64,000 bases of DNA. It comes from Leptobrachium leishanense. Lineage: Eukaryota; Chordata; Amphibia; Anura; Megophryidae. Numbering within the stretch: position 1 is the stretch's first letter; each line of letters starts with the position of its first letter. Both the position numbers and the translations under genes were made by a program. Below are positions 23,386 through 33,914 of the stretch, piece by piece. The notes beneath the pieces are model-generated. The model was not told where the DNA came from and made no database searches. It worked only from the letters and a program-made list of their open reading frames with translations. The stretch covers positions 54,192,422 through 54,256,421 of the forward strand of contig CM019069.1 in assembly GCA_009667805.1 (NCBI GenBank), read 5' to 3'.

Positions 23386-24079
23386 TTAAGATATAGGTCT
23401 GACACTGACGAGGAAAGAAGATATGCTTCAGTGGAGATTTCAGACACTTTTTTCTAATGTCAGTACAGACAGACATAAAACAGCATAGATCACTTTACAC
23501 TTTGAGCTGTTTGGGAAGGATTGATGGATTTGTTTACATCAAGGGACTGGCTGCTGCAGCTGTGCTGGGATTCAGGCAGTGTGTTACAAAAGGTGTACTT
23601 TGGGAGACCAATCTGTACTCTAGGGTTGAAACGGGAAGGGGTTAAACTTTACCCACTCTGCACCCCGCTCTCTTGTTTTAACCTTTAAAATCATTTTAAA
23701 TCACACATTCTCTCTAGTGTAGCAGCCCTGGCTCTCCAATCCTCCAAAAGTGACACACTGCCAGCTGCCTGCAAGCCGGAGCGTGTCATCTGGCCGCAGG
23801 GAGTCTGGATGCTCCAGTGAGCATCCAGCCAATCCAATGGCAGGGAGGAAGGGCATTTGGATCTAAATCGATTACCCTTTTCTGGTCCTGATGTCTGGAG
23901 CTCAGGTCAGGCCTTGCTAATCTGAGTTTATGGGTGGAGATAAGCCCTTTCACTCAGAATTCTGTATCAGTCCACGGAGAGCCCAACATAGGTGAATGGT
24001 GAGTGATGAGGACACTCATGGCACTGTGACTGCTCAATATGCATTGAGTGGTCACTCTACCTAGAGTGTCCTTTTAAAT
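23386..24079. other. Unassigned DNA
   Basis: No gene or repeat recognised. Confidence 0.45.
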
Positions 24080-24431
24080 CAGGAGTCAGCAATTGTGGAC
24101 CATATAGATGTTTGGGAGTTACATTTCCCATGTGGCTTGTCCATCTAATGCCGTGTTTCCCAAACCTGACCTCATGTACCCCTAGCAGGCCAGATTTTAA
24201 GGATTACCGTGGGAAATGCAGATTGAATCAGGGGTCTAGTCCTAAAAAAATATGTGGGAGCTCTCCAAGATTTCTGGTCCTCAATTATCCCATTTACATG
24301 CCACACTGAACCCAATTTTTAAACAAAAATATTGACTGGGTTTTAGGTAATCCTTTTGATAGTTGTAACAAATTTATAATTTCTAGTCTTTTTTAATAGA
24401 TATATTATTGGAACATAATAAATGATAATTA

Positions 24432-25281
24432 AGGGGTTATTCAAAGAGCGCTGAATTTGCCACCGAATTTCACCGAACGGTGCAATTTTGTGGCAATTCG
24501 GCTATTCCGAAAGCTAGCTACGGTAAAATACGGCGAAAGTGAAATTCCCCAAAGAGAAGTAAGGGTTAATCTATTCAGAGAACGCCGAACAGAAGCGAAA
24601 AGTTGGCGAAATGCCAAGATTTTCAGTGCTTTCGTTCAACAGGTTTCAATGTAAAAAAAAATCCCCGTCTTTACTAATTTTTTATTCAACTGTTTATTCT
24701 TTTCATTTGCAGCAAAAAGTCATTTTTTTAATTTATTTTTTAGAAATTTTTTAGCCATTTTTCTGGATTTTTTCGGTGCTATATTTCATTCCAATTTTTT
24801 TAAAATGGCATTTTTTTTATTATTATCCATTAGATCATACTGTATATATTATTTCCATGTATTATTTTTAAGAATTGCTTTTTTCTTTTATCCCTGTTGG
24901 TCGGCTTGGTCGGGGTTTTTTTCAGTGGCTGATCGGAGGCGTTCGGCGTTCTTTTTGATCGGATCGTCGGCTGCATTCTGTGGTTTATCGGATGAGCTTG
25001 TTGATTTTTTTTGCCAGCGTTCGGTGGTTTATCGGTTGCGTTTAGTTATTTTTCAGGGTGGTTTGGCAATTTATTGGATGCGTTCGGTGAGGTTTCGGCA
25101 GATTTTGGCAATTTATCGGATGTGTTCGGCGGGGTTATCGGCAGTGTTTGGCGGATCCATTTGGCGCACTTGGGGGTCCCTGTGGTGAATGTGGAATTCA
25201 CAGTAGGGTTCGGCGAATTTAGCTCGCCGAAGTGTGCCGAATAAAGAGCACTGAAATTTCAGTGCTCTTTGAATAACACTT
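24432..25281 (+). mobile_element. 3-bp-TSD DNA element (copy 2)
   Basis: Ends AGGGGTTATTCAAAGAGCG and GCTCTTTGAATAACACTT, flanked by TTA (24429-24431; 25282-25284). Internal landmarks as in the other copies (GGTTAATCTATTCAGAGAAC, TTTGCAGCAAAAAGTC, CGTTCGG-rich right half, TGTGGTGAATG). The open frames reading through the right half are low-complexity translations, not proteins. Confidence 0.88.
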
Positions 25282-25284
25282 TTA

Positions 25285-25468
25285 TAGGGTTATTCAGAGA
25301 AAGCTGAAACTCTGGATAACTTTTGGAGGAGTAAAAATTCTAGGTCAAAATAGCCAAACCAAAAAAATTCTCCCATTTAACTCACTTTCTAAATCAGCTA
25401 TTTTGACCTAGAATTTTTACTTCTTCAAACGTTCTCCAGAGTTTCACCTTTTTCTGAATAACCCTGAT
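25285..25468. mobile_element. Full-length inverted-repeat MITE
   Basis: A ~180-bp near-palindrome: GGGTTATTCAGAGAAAGCTG, ACTCTGGA and AAAAATTCTAGGTCAAAATA are mirrored by TATTTTGACCTAGAATTTTT, TCTCCAGAGT and TTCTGAATAACCC. The outer GGGTTATTCA matches the ends of the 3-bp-TSD family, which suggests mobilisation by the same source. Confidence 0.8.
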
Positions 25469-26313
25469 AGTGTGTGGGACAAAAGGAACTCAGTTACTTC
25501 TGATAAAATAGTAGTGAACTGCAATTATATGTATCTGATCGATCGCAATATGTGTCCATTTCTGGCAGCTCCTCCCTCCCCCTCCCAGTCACATCCAGTG
25601 TACCCCAAGGCTCAATACTCAGCCCCCTGCTATTCACAATATTTATAAATGATCTGCCCAACGACTGCAAAGCCTCAACTGTACACATATACGCAGATGA
25701 CACTGTAATCTATACCAGCAAACCAGATCTCCCACAGCTGGAGGCCGTGCTGCAAGAACAATTCACAGAGGTAGAAAAGTGGATCAAAGATAACAAAAAT
25801 TTTCTAAATGCTGACAAAACTGTTACGATGCGCACAGCACCTAAACTACACAAATTGCAAAATCCCCATCTATGTGTCAGGACAAGATCAAATGACAAGT
25901 TGACCAAAGTCACTTCTCTCAAATATCTAGGTATGTGGTTAGACCCAAATCTATCCTTTGGCCCCCACATTGAAAAACTCTCATCTAAACTTTACCCCAA
26001 ACTAGGTGCCCTGTACAGAAACAAATCCTGCCTGAGCCCCGCGGTAAGAAAGCAGATTGTACAACAAATGCTTATGCCAGCTTTTGAATATGGAGATGTA
26101 GTATATGCAGTGGCCCCGCAAACACACCTTCATAAACTTACTACATTATATAAGTCATTGTGACGCTTTGTGCTACAATGTAACTACATAACCCACCATT
26201 GTGACATGTTAAAAGAGCTAAACTGGCCATCGCTGGAATCTAGACGCACCCTTCACCTTTCCAACCTGGTGTTTAAGATCTTTTCTTGGAAGCTACCACC
26301 CTACCTGAATAGG

Positions 26314-27057
26314 CAGGGCCGGCGCTGCCGCTAGGCCAGCTAGGCAGGCGCCCAGGCGTAGTGCCCGCCTAGGGCGCAGCCGGCCCGACCACTTAAAAAA
26401 ATAAAAATTGCCCGCGGAGCAGCCTGGGGCAGCCGCGTGCTGCAGCCAGCCCCAATATGTGCCGGCGTCACCGCCGGCGTCAAAGAGATGGAGGCGTGGA
26501 CTTGGTGCTTCCAGCACTAAGTCCACGCCTCCGTCTCCTTGACGCCAGCGGCGACGCCAGCACGTATTGGGACTGGCTACGAGGAGGGAGACGGAGGTGG
26601 AGCTGGAGCGGCAAATATCCATGTGTGAGCCTCGGGACAAATATCCATGTGTGAGCCTGGGGGCAAATATCCATGTGTGAGCCTGGGGGCAAATATCCAT
26701 GCATGAGCTGGGGCAAATATCCATGTGTGAGCCTGTGACAAATATCCATGTGTGAGCCTGTGGCAAATATCCATGTGTGAGCCTGTGGCAAATATCCATG
26801 TGTGAGCCTGTGGCAAATACCCATGTGTGAGCCTGGGGCAGATATCCATGTGTGAGCCTGGGGCAGATATCCATGTGTGAGCCTGGGGCAGATATTCATG
26901 TGTGTGCTGGGGCAGATATCTCCATGCCACGTGTTAGCTGGGGCAATATCTCCATGTGAGCTGGGGGCAAATATACCCATGTGAGCTTTCTTTTTTTTGG
27001 GGGGGGTGCAAGTAGCTGATCTTGCCTAGGGCGCAAAATAGTCTAGCACCGGCCCTG
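26314..27057. mobile_element. hAT-type MITE (CAGGGCCGG ends) carrying a minisatellite
   Basis: Ends CAGGGCCGGCGCT and complement AGCACCGGCCCTG, flanked by the exact 8-bp duplication TGAATAGG (26306-26313; 27058-27065). It sits in L2 coding sequence, which resumes cleanly after it. Internally a ~90-bp inverted repeat (GGCGTGGACTTGGTGC / GCACTAAGTCCACGCC) and a 26-bp minisatellite (26614-26990). Confidence 0.95.
26614..26990. repeat. Minisatellite, ~26-bp unit (AAATATCCATGTGTGAGCCTGGGGC)
   Basis: About 14 tandem units inside the hAT MITE. The complement of the unit (GCCCCAGGCTCACACATGGA) has the same core as the array at 5018-5345. Three overlapping HGYLPQAHTW-type open frames on the minus strand are repeat artefacts. 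Confidence 0.95.
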
Positions 27058-27681
27058 TGAATAGGTTGCTACCCTCGGCAGTTCCCTCATCCTATAACCT
27101 CCGATCCAGGACCTGCACTTACAAATACCACAATACAAAAAGAAAGTGGCTCGATCCTCATTTTCCTACAGAGCACCGCAATTATGGAATAACCTCCCAG
27201 ACGCCATCAAATCTTCCCCAGTCTAAAGTCACTTAAGAGCTCCCTATTAACATACCTTGAAACAGAATGCACCTGTAAACATGTAACATAGTGAATATAT
27301 TTATTTTCTGTTAATCTGTATATTTGTGCTATTTTTTTTTAATATCTTGCATTTTATTACTTTGTATTTGTGTAACAACTGTAACAATTTAATGTTGCTG
27401 AACCCAGGACATACTTGAAAATGAGAGAAATCTCAATGTATCCTTCCTGGTAAAATCCTTTATAAATAAATACATTTCCACTTGACTTGATCCCTGGACT
27501 GAATCCTGCAATCACTGAATAAAAAAATCATATCACCTGTGCTGTGCTTCAGATATCTGTCAAACCTGACCTGTTAGGGAGACTTGAGGACCAGGGTTGG
27601 GACACCACTGATCTAATGAATGTCTGAATTTTATGGGAGATGTAGTTCCAAAATATCTGGGGACAAGGTTTTCGATCCTTG

Positions 27682-27982
27682 CAATAAGTCTCCTTCAACT
27701 AGGCCAAAGCTTGTAAAGTGGGTGGCTTAACTATTTTTAATTTTCCTCTTTTTTTTATTGATTGCCTCTATTTATACGTATTGTTATACTACCAAGTGAA
27801 AATACAGTGAAGATGTTTAAAGTTCAGCGCCAACACAAATAAACAAAACAAATAACCAATAAATAAAGGTAATGCTGCAAGAAGACCCAGTGTATTCTCA
27901 GCTTCTGAGACCTGAGTTGGTACACCCCAAAGTGCAGGTCACTAGTGCTGTTGTCCGTTCTCATAAACCTTATTTTGCTCTC
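27682..27982. other. Unassigned DNA
   Basis: Short A/T-rich stretch with no recognised feature. Confidence 0.4.
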
Positions 27983-27986
27983 TTAA

Positions 27987-28423
27987 CCCCTTCACTACCA
28001 AGTGATTTTCAGAAAAAACATTGTCAGAAACCAGTGTATTTTGTAAAATCATTTTAAATTAATTATACATTAATAAATCATTATTACTGTAAATAACCTA
28101 TTTGGCCAGTAGATGGCACAATCTACTGCCAAATTGAGTTACAGAGGTTTGAGCAGCAGGTCTATGTTTTTTTCCCCCTGCATCGGCTGCTGAATGCCTG
28201 ATATTTCAGAGCTTTCATCAGCTGATTTTACAATTTTAGTTCTTTGGGCATTATGCCCACAGGACTAAAACTTCGGGGGCACCTTCTTCAGCCCAAAAGC
28301 TAGCAAAATTAATTTGCAGCAGAGTAATTTCATTAGTTTTTGGGCTGCAGATCAACAGATCAAGATATCTCGATATATCGAGGTACCTTTGAAGCCCGAG
28401 ATATCTCTGAAGTAGTGAAGGGG
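27987..28423. mobile_element. TTAA-flanked MITE, CCCCTTCACTACC family (copy 1)
   Basis: Inverted ends CCCCTTCACTACCAAG and AGTAGTGAAGGGG between TTAA at 27983-27986 and 28424-28427. 437 bp, no coding capacity. The same family is at 38883-39294, with fragments near 10030-10118 and 53585-53652. Probably piggyBac- or Kolobok-mobilised. Confidence 0.88.
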
Positions 28424-28427
28424 TTAA

Positions 28428-29379
28428 TATAAGACGATTGGTGTCTACCAAGTCCTGAAGCAAGACCACATGGAGCAAAATAACATCAATAAAGATGACA
28501 GATTGCCCCCCATTTTTTTATTACAATTACAAGTATTTATAAATATGAATAAATGCACCATCAGATTCCATAGCGCTGTACAATGGGTTTGGCGGGTTTA
28601 TCAGCGGCGCTCAGCAGATCGATTTCGACGAACGCCGATGTGCGCAGAATGGAAAAGCGGTGAAATTTCGGTGCTCTTTGAATAACCCCTTTAGTAGATA
28701 AGCCCTCGCTGTCCTGTACACACCTATGCCAAAAAATGATTGCTGTTGGCATTTCTTGATTGAATACTTGCAAAACATTTCAGAGGCCATTAGATAATTG
28801 CATCTCTCCAGAAGGCCTTAAGGATCAATGTTATTATCCAATTACTGTAGGATATTACAAAAGAAAAAGGAAGGCAATACAATTTGGCCACGAGAACACG
28901 GAGGGACAGAAAGACACTGCAGGAGCCAGAGTGCTTTTATATTCATGTCAAATGCTCTTACTGCTCAGCCAAATCATTACGCTGCGCATATCAGCATTAG
29001 CGTCGAGATCAGCAGCTCAAAAATCAGTTCAGATACATGATCAAAAGGAAACATAAAATAATGACAGAAAACAGAAAATAGTGAAGAAAAATTGTTTATC
29101 AGATCTGCAGCTTATTTGTGTGTATATAAGTTTGAAATTAAATATTATGTTTGAACAGGTGCAATATGGGAGCTGGGGGAGTGAAAAAGAGCATAGGTTT
29201 TAACACATAATCATGAAAGATTCCTTAGACACGGTAACAGATCTCCGTACTCCAAGTGGGTCACATCTCCTTTGCTGGACCCTGTTCTCCCACCAGCAGT
29301 CTTTTGTGCCTTCTTCAGCCCTTAGCCAAAGTTTAAGGATGGGTACACTGAAAGAGCGGTGATAGCATTACTCAGAACG
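28428..29379. other. Mostly unassigned; right-end fragment of a 3-bp-TSD element at ~28585-28693
   Basis: GGTTTGGCGGGTTTATCAGC..GAAATTTCGGTGCTCTTTGA then ATAACCCCTTTA is the right end of the 3-bp-TSD family without its left part. The motif TTCCATAGCGCTGTACAATG just before it may belong to another old repeat. The rest is unassigned. Confidence 0.55.
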
Positions 29380-29457
29380 GTACATACTCGCCACCCAGAA
29401 CATACTTGAAAAGGAGAGAAATCTCACTGTAACGTTCCTGGTAAAATCCTTTCTCAA
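29380..29457 (+). mobile_element. SINE/L2 tail fragment
   Basis: GGTACATACTCGCCACCCAG, ACATACTTGAAAAGGAGAGA and TTCCTGGTAAAATCC match the 3' part of the SINE at 2311-2511. The tRNA-like head is missing. Confidence 0.8.
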
Positions 29458-30337
29458 AAAAAGAGGCAACATGCAGATCTTGAGGTTAGAACAGTCAGAT
29501 GGGAAGTCACCCTTTAATGAGCTGAATATAAATATATACAGTACAGTGCCAGGCGGGTCCGAGACGCCAATGGAAAATGACACCTGGCGTTTTACTGTGA
29601 TTCATTAGAAATTCCTCCCCTGGAATATTGTTAGTTACGACACATCAGAAATACCTGCCTGGTGTCTTGGTGTCTGGAACATAATTAGACCAGGGACAAA
29701 TAATGGAATTAACTCTGGTCATCAAGATGCATTTCAAAAACTGCCAACAAAACAGATCAATAGGAAAATAGCAGATTTTGAAGATAAACAGGGGATTCAG
29801 ATTATACAGTATCGGATAATGTGGCAGTGTTTGCCAAACAAGACAGATAAACAAACACCACTCCAATGTTTAACAGATGTAAACATAGTCTAAAAAGGGG
29901 TAGATGGAAAGGGCTACACTGACCGTCCCAGTAATCCTGTTAGCAGTTAGTAACAGATAAACATAGACAATAATGATAATAACAATAACAGTATTCATGC
30001 GTAACACAGTCGACACTAACACCCTGCACCTAGAATTGTAGGTACAGGGTGACTTCAACATAGGAGAGGGCAGGGAAACGATATAAAACATCAGGCTTGC
30101 ACCTCCAAATGTATCTTTAAGTCCATGTATCCCAAGTTCACAGACAAAGAAGTGAGAGCGCACATAAAGAATAATTCTCAGATAACAAGGGCATTCGGGT
30201 TATTTAAAGTGACACTCCAAGCATTGTCGCCCTCTTAGATTGTAAGCTCACTTGAGCAGGGTCCCCCTTTTCTATCGTTCTCCGTGTGTCAAACTTCATT
30301 ATTAAATTTTATGTTTCTTTTGTCCTAATCACTGCTC
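29458..30337. other. Unassigned DNA
   Basis: No gene or repeat recognised. Confidence 0.45.
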
Positions 30338-30511
30338 TATATCCGTGGATGGAGAGAGACTGTGGAGACACACAGGTTCGATCCCGGCAAGAGCACCTCT
30401 CCAGTAAGTGTCCTTGGGCAAGAGATACTCGCCACCCAGGACATACTTGAAAACTAGAGAAATCTCAATGTATCCTTCCTGGTAAAATACTTTCTCAAAA
30501 AAAAAAAAAAT
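30338..30511 (+). mobile_element. tRNA-derived SINE (second copy)
   Basis: Contains the B box GGTTCGATCCC, then AAGAGCACCTCTCCAGTAAG, a tail shared with L2 (GACATACTTGAAAACTAGAG, ATGTATCCTTCCTGGTAAAA) and a final A run. The head is partly deleted compared with the copy at 2311, and the GACACCCAACGGTAC segment is missing. Confidence 0.85.
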
Positions 30512-31905
30512 GGACAGAGGTTGCTGACAGGCTCTTCCCAATTATTATTATTATTTTTTTTATATACTTTAGGTGGTTTTACTCACCTTTTGTCCATCGC
30601 CTCGCACAGCTCCTCCTCTTCAGCTCCGGACCTCCATAAGCTTTACTACGTACTTTCCACTCTTACCCAACTTGCATAATGTAGGAACCACAGATTACGC
30701 ACCGCTACAGCACTTTTCGTATGCAAGTGTGATGGATCACAGCTTCGAGCATGCGCAGATCCGATCCATTGGCTGCCTCTCTGAGACTGCTCGCTGTTGG
30801 ACAGTCTCAGAAAGTGAAGTCGACACACTCTCTGCGTGCTCAAGCCAATACTGACTGATCTGGTGACTGGCAGCCAGGAAATTCTAAATCTTGGCTGTTG
30901 GTGATGCTGGGTGGGATGGCAGAAACCGCTCCACTTCACCCCGCGATTTCATCAGATCGGTGGCTGGGGGGGCAGAGACGAGAGTGCACTCCTCACATCC
31001 TACCCATTTATAAAATAATAATAATAATATTAAAGTGGTCAGGATGAGTAGAGTTTCCCTTTAAATAAGCATTGTTTGGGGGTCATTTGTGACTAAGACA
31101 GCGCTAATTGACTTGTCCTTCCCAAATAATCATTCCAGGTATTCACAATGCCATATTATCTGTTTGTACTTTCCTATGTGACACAAACGAGAGTAAAATG
31201 ATTTAGCGTTTGGTTCTCACACTTTTAAACTGCAGCACTCAATGTATATATGCCGCTACAGTGTCTGGTTTCCCATTGTGCCGCCCTGAATAATACGTTG
31301 GCGCATAATGAATGTTATGCATAGTTAATAGGTAGGACAATGACCGGGTGGTGAAACAAGGCACTTTCAGTTTCCCCATCACACAATGAAAAAGCCATAG
31401 GAAACCGGAAACAGCACAAGTGATGACAGAATCGTTAAACAAAGGCATGGCGTTCGCTTTGATTTCAGTGTATCTAATTATACATTGTATACACAACACG
31501 CACATTCACTGGACAGATATGTAAAAAAAAGATACTGAATTATAGGTAATCTTTCCAAATATCACAGTCGTTCCACTTATACTGGCAGTAAAAGGGTTAA
31601 ACCCTGCTATTAGCAGAGGATTTTCTCAGCTGGTGTCCACACCACTAGAGGTTGTGTTGACAGCTGTGAGAAGCTCTGGGAACATGCAACACTCAGCCCC
31701 TGTATGACCTCCGCCTCATTACTTTCTACCAAACACAGCTCCCAAGAGGGCCCTTTAACTACTGACGATTTCTTGACACAGGCTTTTGTTTAAAAAATAT
31801 ATAGATATACTTTGAAATGAGGAATAAAAGTGCAACATATATAATATGTACTCAAAATAAGATATGGTTAGGAAGGATATGTGATTAGACATCATCTAGC
31901 CAACA
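30512..31905. other. Unassigned DNA
   Basis: ATT microsatellite near 30542-30560 and TAA-rich repeat near 31014-31030. No gene or repeat family recognised. Confidence 0.45.
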
Positions 31906-31917
31906 ATATGCAATGCA

Positions 31918-32595
31918 TAGTGGTTTCATTTTGGATAGGACTCGCCCTTATAGAGGTGCCTTGATGTTGATGGGCGAGCTTAGTCTTATAATGGCCATTG
32001 ATAAGAAACCAAACCTCTAATTGTGTTTCGTTTCACACGGTATAATGGGAATAAGCGCAGATGACATTTTTTTCTTTGTTATGTTTCACACATATTGTTG
32101 GGCTGGATGCATTTGGTGGTTGCAGCCGCCCCATCGGGGAATAGGCGCGACCCCACCCCTCCTGCACTATGAATGTTTCAATGTACTTCCAACCAGGTCA
32201 TCCCTGCAGCAAGATCCCGCTCCGTGTCTTTGTTTTCGATCCCACAGTGGATGTTGTTTCTGGGGGAGCATAAATAAAGGCCCACCAGTCTACCTCATGT
32301 CTGACAAGCAGCATGAGCAGGTATGGTTTGCTATACAGCAGCCTGTGGTTTAATTTTGAATAGGCCTCGCCCTTATAGAGGTGCCTTGATGTTGGCGGGC
32401 GAGCTTAGTCTTATAATGGCCATTGATAAGAAACCAAACCTCTAATTGTGTTTAGTTTCACACGGTATAATGGGAATAAGCGCAGATGACATTTTTTTCT
32501 TTGTTATGTTTCACACATGTTGTTGGGCTGGATGCATTTGGTGGTTGCAGCCGCCCCATCGGGGAATAGGTGCGACCCCACCCCTCCTGCACTAT
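31918..32595 (+). repeat. Tandem 424-bp repeat element, class unknown (1.6 units)
   Basis: The unit starting CTCGCCCTTATAGAGGTGCC at about 31940 repeats at about 32364, with ~97% identity by eye over the shared 230 bp. The second unit stops at 32595. The whole is flanked by the 12-bp duplication ATATGCAATGCA (31906-31917; 32596-32607). An AGCATAAATAAAG motif near 32268 could be a TATA or polyadenylation-like signal. Small MCxVSHGIxG frames occur in each unit but match no family I know. Tandem terminal units with ~12-bp duplications would fit a Penelope-like or other target-primed element; unproven. Confidence 0.7.
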
Positions 32596-32805
32596 ATATG
32601 CAATGCAAGTCAGTGGACTGAAAGGCCCACTAAGGAAAAAGGAGAATTGCTTTTGTGATGGAAATATAAGTTTTTCTTTGTTCTACATCTGCGATCACAC
32701 AATTAATTTGCTTTGCATTTATGTACAGATGTTATAATGATAGCCACTTGTGGATAGATGGACAGACAGAAGGACAGAACTTAAACTCTAATGCACCAAT
32801 ACTAG

Positions 32806-33911
32806 CAGGGTTATTCAAAGAGATCCGAATGGCTGCCGAAAGGTAACCGAACGCTGCAAATCAGCGTTCGGTTACCTTTCTTGGCCATTCGGCTATCCAG
32901 AGAGCAGGCAGTTCGCCAAATGTTGGCGAATTGCCTGCACATACGGTGCCTGTTCGGTGCCTGTTTGAGGGCAGTGAATCCCCATAGAGAAGCACTGCTT
33001 CGGCTATTCAGAGAACAAAAACCAGCAGTGAAAAGTTGCCGAAATGCCCTGCCATTCGGTGGTTTCATTCGACGGGTTTATTCAGGCGAATCCCATAGGC
33101 TTCAATGTTAAAAATATTCACGTTTTAATTCAATATCTAATAAACCTACACGTATAATGGGAATTAGTGCAGATTTATTTTATAATTTTATTTATTTTAT
33201 AAAGGATTTTACCAGGAAGGATACATTGAGATTTCTCTCGTTTTCAAGTATGTCCTGGGTTCAAGAACATTGAAGTGTTACAGTTACAGAAATACAATAC
33301 AATACAGATGACATTTTTTTCTTTGTTATCTAATAAACCGTTTATTATAATATTTTGCAGTAAAAAGTCTCTTTATTTGTAGATTTTTAGGATCTTTTAG
33401 GCATTTTTGGGGATTTTATTGCGAAAAAATGTTTCCGTGTTTTTTTTTTAAATCGTTTTGTCTTTTTTCTGCAACAGCCCTTTTTATTATCATTCATTGG
33501 ATCTTATATGTAAATTTCAGACATTTTCGTTTTGTAGGTTCTTTGCAAACAGCGTTTCACTTTTTAAACAATCAAGCGTACTGTTTTTTTTTTTTTCACT
33601 CCATTCGTCTGCGGTGTCGGCTTTTTCTGGCGGCTGCTCTGCGCTGTGACCGGCGGCTGCTCGGGTTTCTCGAGCGTGTTCGGCGGGGTTAATCCAGATG
33701 TTTTTGTGGGTTTCGGTGTGCTTTCGTCCTGGTTTTGCGGTGAGTTGTCGGTGGGTTTTCAGCGACTTTTCCCTGCATTACGGCGGCCCTGTGGTGCTTG
33801 CTGAATACACCACAGGGTGGCCGAAATGGGATCGCCAAATCGCACCGAATTGAAGAGAACGAAAAGTCACCGAACCTGCGATGACTTTTCGATTCTCTTT
33901 GAATAACCCTG
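32806..33911 (+). mobile_element. 3-bp-TSD DNA element (copy 3)
   Basis: Ends CAGGGTTATTCAAAGAG and CTCTTTGAATAACCCTG, flanked by TAG (32803-32805; 33912-33914). Near the left end a perfect hairpin: GAAAGGTAACCGAACGCTG, 5-nt loop, and its complement. Split at 33146-33326 by a composite insertion. No transposase. Confidence 0.92.
33146..33326. mobile_element. Composite insertion: short end of the 424-bp repeat plus an L2 3' end
   Basis: Flanked by the 12-bp duplication TATCTAATAAAC (33134-33145; 33327-33338). The outer parts (CGTATAATGGGAATTAGTGC..AGATGACATTTTTTTCTTTG) are one end of the repeat at 31918-32595. Between them lies a minus-strand L2 3' end (about 33177-33310: ATTTTACCAGGAAGGATACA, TGAGATTTCTCTCG), itself flanked by CAGAT. 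So an L2 tail entered an already inserted fragment. Confidence 0.8.
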
Positions 33912-33914
33912 TAG

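Larger units (their letters stand above)
25552..27275 (+). pseudogene. L2-like reverse transcriptase, C-terminal half
   Basis: Begins just before the B motif (SVPQGSILSPLLF), followed by the catalytic YADDT box (motif C, near residue 49) and the ADKT..KYLGMWLDPNLSFG thumb region. A TGA at 26161 ends the first open run; the frame then continues through RTLHLSNLVFK-like sequence until the hAT MITE at 26314. After it the tail resumes at 27066 (RLLPSAVPSSYNLRSRT-like). The endonuclease and RT motif A are absent by 5' truncation, so it is non-functional. Intact L2 ORF2 proteins exceed 800 residues; roughly 320 codons remain. The enzyme would copy its own RNA at nicked target DNA. Confidence 0.88.
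25518..27478 (+). mobile_element. L2-like LINE, 5'-truncated, split by a hAT MITE
   Basis: Same family as the minus-strand copies at 34574-35380 and 36716-38473. The 3' end (GACATACTTGAAAATGAGAG, TATCCTTCCTGGTAAAATCC, then AAATAAATA) is also the tail of the SINE in this window. 5'-truncated inside the reverse transcriptase. Confidence 0.9.
24151..27610. mobile_element. hAT MITE (CAGTGTTTCCCAACC type), split by 3 kb of later insertions
   Basis: Flanked by the exact 8-bp duplication ATCTAATG (24143-24150; 27611-27618). The left piece begins CCGTGTTTCCCAAACCTGAC; the right piece ends GGTTGGGACACCACTG. Together they correspond to the intact 182-bp MITE at 54367-54548, with its CCTAGCAGGCCAG and GATATCTGTCAAACCTG landmarks. 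A 3-bp-TSD element, a palindromic MITE and an L2 LINE lie inside. Confidence 0.87.
24080..27681. mobile_element. Decayed CAGGG-end MITE, split by a nested block
   Basis: The left piece (CAGGAGTCAGCAATTG..GGGAGTTACATTTCCCATG, 24080-24150) and right piece (GGGAGATGTAGTTCCAAAAT..GGTTTTCGATCCTTG, 27619-27681) together form one copy of the 135-bp palindromic MITE seen intact at 21265-21399. Everything between came later. Confidence 0.75.

Noticed and set aside
26293..26980. Three overlapping minus-strand frames rich in HGYLPQAHTW
   Set aside because: They translate the 26-bp minisatellite in different frames; there is no independent coding signal.
31918..32595. Tandem LTRs of a retrovirus-like element
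   Set aside because: Ends are not TG...CA and the duplication is 12 bp rather than 4-6; left as unknown class.
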